31,270 bases of DNA. Origin: Frankiales bacterium (lineage in GTDB: Bacteria > Actinomycetota > Actinomycetes > Mycobacteriales > SCTD01). Position numbers and translations under genes: made by a program. The notes below the pieces were generated by a model. It ran no database searches. It was not told where the DNA came from and saw only the letters and a list, made by a program, of their open reading frames with translations. The stretch lies in the NCBI GenBank assembly GCA_025464695.1, contig JAODNQ010000175.1, forward strand, positions 1-31,270, given 5' to 3'. Below are positions 30,531 to 31,270 of the stretch, piece after piece; the first letter of the stretch is position 1; each line of letters opens with the position of its first letter.

Positions 30531-31270
30531 CTCCCCGCGGCCCGGGCGCGCAGCCGGTCGGGTCGCAGCACGAGGGCCTCGTCGCTGCGTGCCCGGCGCA
30601 GCAGCAGGTGCGTGCAGTGCTCCCACGTGAAGCCCACCCCGCCGTGCACCTGCACCGCGGTCTCGGTCACCTGCACCGCAGCCTCCAGCGCCTCCGCGGT
30701 GGCGAGGTCGACGAGGAGGGCGGCGTCGTCGGCCTGGGCGTCGACGGCGCGGGCTGCCGCGGCAACCAGCGACCGGGCGCCCTCGGTCTTCACGAAGGCG
30801 TCCGCGACCGGGTGCGCGACGGCCTGGAAGCTGCCGATGGCCCGGCCGAACTGCACCCGCTCCCGGCTGTAGCGGACCGACTCCGCGACGGCGCGCGCCG
30901 CCACCCCGACGGCGTCGGCGGCGACGGCGAGCAGTGCCGCCTGCTCCGCCGCGGCCAGCACCGCGTCGACGAGAGCAGTGCTCGCGAGCAGCGTGCCTCG
31001 CGCGCCGTCGAGCGTGACGTCGCCGAGCAGCGCAGTCAGGTCGAGCGGTGTGACGGGAGTGACGGAGGTGCCCTCGGCGACAGGCACCAGCACGAGGACC
31101 GGCCCGTCGTCCGCGGCGGCGAGCACGACCAGCAGGTCGGCCCAGGGCGCCCCGGCGACCGCGCGGACGCTGCCGGTCAGCCGGAGCCCGCCGCCGTCCG
31201 CCACGGCCAGCGGGAGGTCGTCGCGGGACCAGCCGGCGTCCGTGCGCGTCGCGACCAGTGCCGCGACGGT
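30518..31270 (-). CDS. acyl-CoA dehydrogenase, C-terminal part (continues beyond window)
   Basis: The frame is open to the window edge, giving about 250 C-terminal residues. Visible features are a middle beta domain (TDAGWSRDDLPL, GSVRAVAGAPWADLLVVLA), the arm YSRERVQFGRAIGSFQAVAHPVADAF and VQVHGGVGFTWEHCTHLLLRRA. There is no C-terminal YEG or YGGTTE motif. This is the pattern of FadE subunits that in mycobacteria form heterotetramers in steroid side-chain degradation (for example FadE27/FadE29-like). A partner subunit may lie outside the window. The start codon is not visible; an internal GTG at 31204 is not the true start, since conserved sequence continues upstream of it. Confidence 0.86.
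   Translation of the reverse strand, partial: TVAALVATRTDAGWSRDDLPLAVADGGGLRLTGSVRAVAGAPWADLLVVLAAADDGPVLVLVPVAEGTSVTPVTPLDLTALLGDVTLDGARGTLLASTALVDAVLAAAEQAALLAVAADAVGVAARAVAESVRYSRERVQFGRAIGSFQAVAHPVADAFVKTEGARSLVAAAARAVDAQADDAALLVDLATAEALEAAVQVTETAVQVHGGVGFTWEHCTHLLLRRARSDEALVLRPDRLRARAAGSQLG

Noticed and set aside
1..31270. tRNA/rRNA genes, CRISPR arrays, riboswitches, phage or toxin-antitoxin genes
   Set aside because: None recognised by eye on either strand. The gaps are short and are accounted for by promoters, repeats or terminators.

Overview
This is a GC-rich actinobacterial chromosome segment. Evidence includes the strong G/C third-position bias, many GTG starts, chains of ATGA/GTGA-coupled genes, F420-dependent enzymes and numerous FadD/FadE-type genes. 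The genus cannot be named from the sequence. The window reads as an accessory catabolic island for a lipophilic alcohol, acid or terpenoid/steroid-like carbon source. It begins with the last 28 codons of an IS3-type transposase and ends inside an acyl-CoA dehydrogenase.

Layout: (1) 1-87 transposase tail; (2) 159-1628 (-) aldehyde dehydrogenase; (3) 1789-6541 (+) an SDR/phosphohistidine fusion protein, a cytochrome P450 and an alpha/beta hydrolase; (4) 6611-11337 (+) a PPDK-like protein without its PEP domain, a CaiC-like acyl-CoA ligase, a HAD phosphatase-like protein and an SDR; (5) 11386-16150 (+) a second acyl-CoA ligase, an acyl-CoA dehydrogenase, a thiolase and an enoyl-CoA hydratase, closed by a hairpin terminator; (6) 16261-23372 (+) a Liv-type ABC importer whose lipoprotein and permease genes are separated by three unrecognised membrane/secreted proteins; (7) 23427-28459 (+) an F420-dependent LLM oxidoreductase, an F420:NADPH reductase, a FATP-type acyl-CoA ligase and a second aldehyde dehydrogenase; (8) 28472-29236 (-) an SDR diverging from an esterase at 29295-30530 (+); (9) 30518-31270 (-) a partial acyl-CoA dehydrogenase.

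Inferred workflow: uptake by the Liv-type importer; oxidation and hydrolysis by the P450, hydrolases, SDRs and aldehyde dehydrogenases; CoA activation by three different ligases; then one beta-oxidation round by dehydrogenase, hydratase, SDR and thiolase, with the LLM/F420 reductase pair supplying or draining hydride.

Two things stand out. First, two complementary PEP-synthase-like proteins. One (892 aa) carries an NAD-binding SDR domain where rifampin-phosphotransferase relatives have the ATP-grasp domain, followed by the substrate-binding and phosphohistidine domains. The other (553 aa) has ATP-grasp and phosphohistidine domains but no PEP/pyruvate barrel. Together they look like a split ATP-dependent phosphotransferase acting on an organic hydroxyl group, with a HAD phosphatase nearby. 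Second, four intergenic regions carry a 16-bp palindrome built on GTGCAC (AC[C/G]T[G/A]GTGCAC[C/T]A[C/G]GT) at promoter positions, which suggests one repressor, encoded outside the window, controls the island.
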